Shown piece by piece: positions 63,933 to 64,000 of a stretch of 64,000 nucleotides of DNA (within the stretch, counting starts at the first letter, position 1; each line of letters opens with the position of its first letter). The notes beneath the pieces are model-generated. The model searched no databases. It worked only from the letters and a program-made list of their open reading frames with translations, and was not told where the DNA came from. The stretch is from Candidatus Magnetomicrobium cryptolimnococcus (GTDB lineage: Bacteria; Nitrospirota; Thermodesulfovibrionia; Thermodesulfovibrionales; Magnetobacteriaceae), in assembly GCA_018606805.1 (NCBI GenBank), contig JAGYWI010000011.1, positions 41,890 through 105,889 on the forward strand. Reading direction: 5' to 3'. The position numbers and the translations under genes were made by a program.

Positions 63933-64000
63933 ATGGGAAGGCTAACAAAAAAAGATTTGGCTCAGATGAATGAAGCATATTTTGAGTCGTTGGACCATGA
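63933..64000 (+). CDS. Probable IS66-family transposase, N-terminal fragment (cut by window edge)
   Basis: ATG 63933 opens MGRLTKKDLAQMNEAYFESL and the frame stays open to the edge. The NEAYFESLD segment is like the start of single-gene IS66 transposases. Only 22 residues are available, so this is a pattern-level call tied to the adjacent GTAACCG end. Confidence 0.5.
   Translation, partial: MGRLTKKDLAQMNEAYFESLDH

Larger units (their letters stand above)
63880..64000 (+). mobile_element. Left end of an IS66-family insertion sequence (runs off the window)
   Basis: The stretch starting GTAACCGTTCACC at 63880 has the GTAA start and sequence flavour of IS66-family terminal repeats, and 53 bases on a new open frame begins whose sequence resembles an IS66 (single-ORF, ISBst12-type) transposase N-terminus. 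The right end and the 8-base target duplication are outside the window. Family assignment is from memory of such ends and is therefore moderate. Confidence 0.5.

Noticed and set aside
1..64000. CRISPR arrays, tRNA and rRNA genes
   Set aside because: No regularly spaced direct repeats, no cloverleaf or rRNA-like stretch was found by eye on either strand.

Overview
This window is one very long polysaccharide / protein-glycosylation locus. All 57 supported genes lie on the + strand, mostly overlapping by 1-20 bases or separated by under 90 bases, so they read as one or a few long operons. The DNA is visibly AT-rich (impression, not calculated). The gene content suggests a Gram-negative bacterium with Wzy/Wzz-type surface glycan assembly and a bacterial PglB/STT3-type oligosaccharyltransferase. 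A Nitrospirota, Campylobacterota or deltaproteobacterial-type lineage is plausible, but nothing in the window fixes the taxon.

Layout: (1) 1-9.6 kb is a nonulosonic-acid (sialic/legionaminic-like) block: the end of a NeuB/LegI synthase, a LegG/NeuC-type hydrolysing epimerase, a PtmE-type CBS-nucleotidyltransferase, a second divergent NeuB/SpsE, SpsF, oxidoreductases, a cytoplasmic sialidase-fold protein, a sulfotransferase and a NeuA-cupin fusion. (2) 9.6-15.8 kb resembles a cyclitol or modified-sugar pathway: class III aminotransferase, SDR, dehydroquinate-synthase-family cyclase, 2-hydroxyacid dehydrogenase, Gfo/Idh oxidoreductase, SIS isomerase and a second SpsF. (3) 15.8-25.4 kb holds a large GT-B-like protein, a kinase plus a nucleotidyltransferase-HAD fusion, two radical SAM enzymes, a HisC-like aminotransferase, a probable glycosyltransferase and a second sulfotransferase. 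(4) 25.4-33 kb holds an HpcH aldolase next to a KdsB-like CMP-transferase, epimerases, a HAD phosphatase, a methyltransferase, a second large GT-B-like protein and an RmlD-like reductase. (5) 33-37 kb is an acyl module: FkbH-GNAT, ACP, MaoC dehydratase, SDR and GNAT. (6) 37-50.8 kb holds glycosyltransferases, a UGM-like flavoprotein, a deacetylase, a DegT-FemAB fusion, a Wzy-like polymerase, an MDR-Gfo/Idh fusion, an epimerase and WecB. (7) 50.8-55.5 kb holds a PglB-like oligosaccharyltransferase, PseC and Wzz. (8) 56-63.7 kb holds a deoxyhypusine-synthase-fold protein, two RfaE-type proteins and two GT-C membrane proteins. The window ends inside what looks like the left end of an IS66-family insertion sequence.

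Working model (inference): the genes make several unusual CMP- or NDP-activated sugars, decorate them with sulfate, methyl, amino and acyl groups, polymerise or assemble them, and may pass them to proteins. No clear Wzx flippase, initiating phosphoglycosyltransferase, PseB or CMP-Pse synthase set is in the window, so essential partners probably lie outside it. Functional assignments rest on motifs read by eye, without database searches.
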